Below, in pieces: positions 4,987-5,117 of a DNA stretch of 5,117 bases. The stretch comes from Candidatus Bathyarchaeota archaeon (GTDB lineage: Archaea > Thermoproteota > Bathyarchaeia > Bathyarchaeales > DTEX01), in the NCBI GenBank assembly GCA_026414245.1, contig JAOAJJ010000091.1, positions 1 to 5,117 on the forward strand, read 5' to 3'. The translations under genes were made by a program, and so were the position numbers. The notes below the pieces were generated by a model, which saw nothing but the letters and a program-made list of their open reading frames with translations, had not been told where the DNA came from and did no database searches. Every line of letters begins with the position of its first letter. Position 1 is the stretch's first letter.

Positions 4987-5117
4987 TCACGCTCCTATAA
5001 ACCTTCTCGGATCGGTTATCTTACCTTCCACAGCCGACGCCGCAACCGTCGCTGGGGAAGCCAAATATATCTCTGCCTCCGGACTACCCATCCTGCCAAC
5101 AAAATTCCTGTTCGACG
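4987..5117 (-). CDS. leuC: 3-isopropylmalate dehydratase large subunit, C-terminal end (partial)
   Basis: The last 42 residues of LeuC, running off the right edge and ending at TGA 4987-4989. The fragment has the highly conserved aconitase-family ending: SNRNFVGRMG, then SPEAEIYLASPATVAASAVEG, then KITDPR. The arginine-rich NRNF-x-GRMG segment belongs to the active site. The [4Fe-4S] cysteines and most of the protein lie outside the window. The stop is 4 bases before the leuD start, so it is the upstream operon gene and forms the isomerase with LeuD. Homoaconitase large subunits share this ending, but the leu operon makes LeuC the best call. The TGA here ends the protein at the normal family length, which is evidence that UGA means stop in this genome. 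Confidence 0.93.
   Translation of the reverse strand, partial: SNRNFVGRMGSPEAEIYLASPATVAASAVEGKITDPRRFIGA
4992..4996 (-). promoter_or_regulatory. Shine-Dalgarno site of leuD
   Basis: AGGAG on the minus strand, within the last codons of leuC, 9 bases before the leuD ATG (4980-4982). Confidence 0.55.

Overview
The window looks archaeal. The supporting signs are the short archaeal-type LeuD, a LeuB with the 'VRENTEDLY' motif form, a compact HEPN/MNT gene pair, and a membrane-hydrogenase operon in which small subunit and ferredoxin are fused. TTG and GTG start codons follow purine-rich Shine-Dalgarno sequences, and ATA and AGA/AGG codons are frequent. The compact layout would suit an uncultured thermophilic or anaerobic archaeon, but I cannot name a lineage from the sequence alone.

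Layout. (1) Positions 1-1049, + strand: the end of a group 4 (membrane-bound, energy-converting type) [NiFe]-hydrogenase operon. It holds the C-terminus of the large catalytic subunit, then a complete electron-transfer subunit that joins a HycG/NuoB-like small subunit to a HycF/HyfH-like two-cluster ferredoxin. (2) Positions 1050-1180: a short T-rich spacer, probably where the hydrogenase transcript ends. (3) Positions 1181-1908, + strand: two overlapping small genes encoding a HEPN protein and a minimal nucleotidyltransferase, the usual arrangement of a HEPN/MNT toxin-antitoxin pair. (4) Positions 1927-5117, - strand: a tight leucine-biosynthesis operon in transcription order leuC (partial) - leuD - leuB - leuA, convergent with the HEPN/MNT pair and separated from it by 17-18 bases.

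How the genes work together. LeuA condenses acetyl-CoA with 2-oxoisovalerate. LeuC and LeuD form isopropylmalate isomerase. LeuB oxidises and decarboxylates 3-isopropylmalate to the leucine precursor. The hydrogenase genes would couple ferredoxin oxidation or reduction to H2 chemistry at the membrane.

Main oddity. leuB is stopped by an in-frame TGA at 3505-3507, yet the same frame continues past it for 20 more codons that read as a normal LeuB C-terminal tail, ending at a TAA (3442-3444) just before the leuA ribosome binding site. Three neighbouring genes use TGA as a genuine stop, so a changed genetic code is unlikely. A recent nonsense mutation, a sequence error, or site-specific readthrough are the options. 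A second oddity is that LeuA has Met where the family has a conserved active-site Glu.
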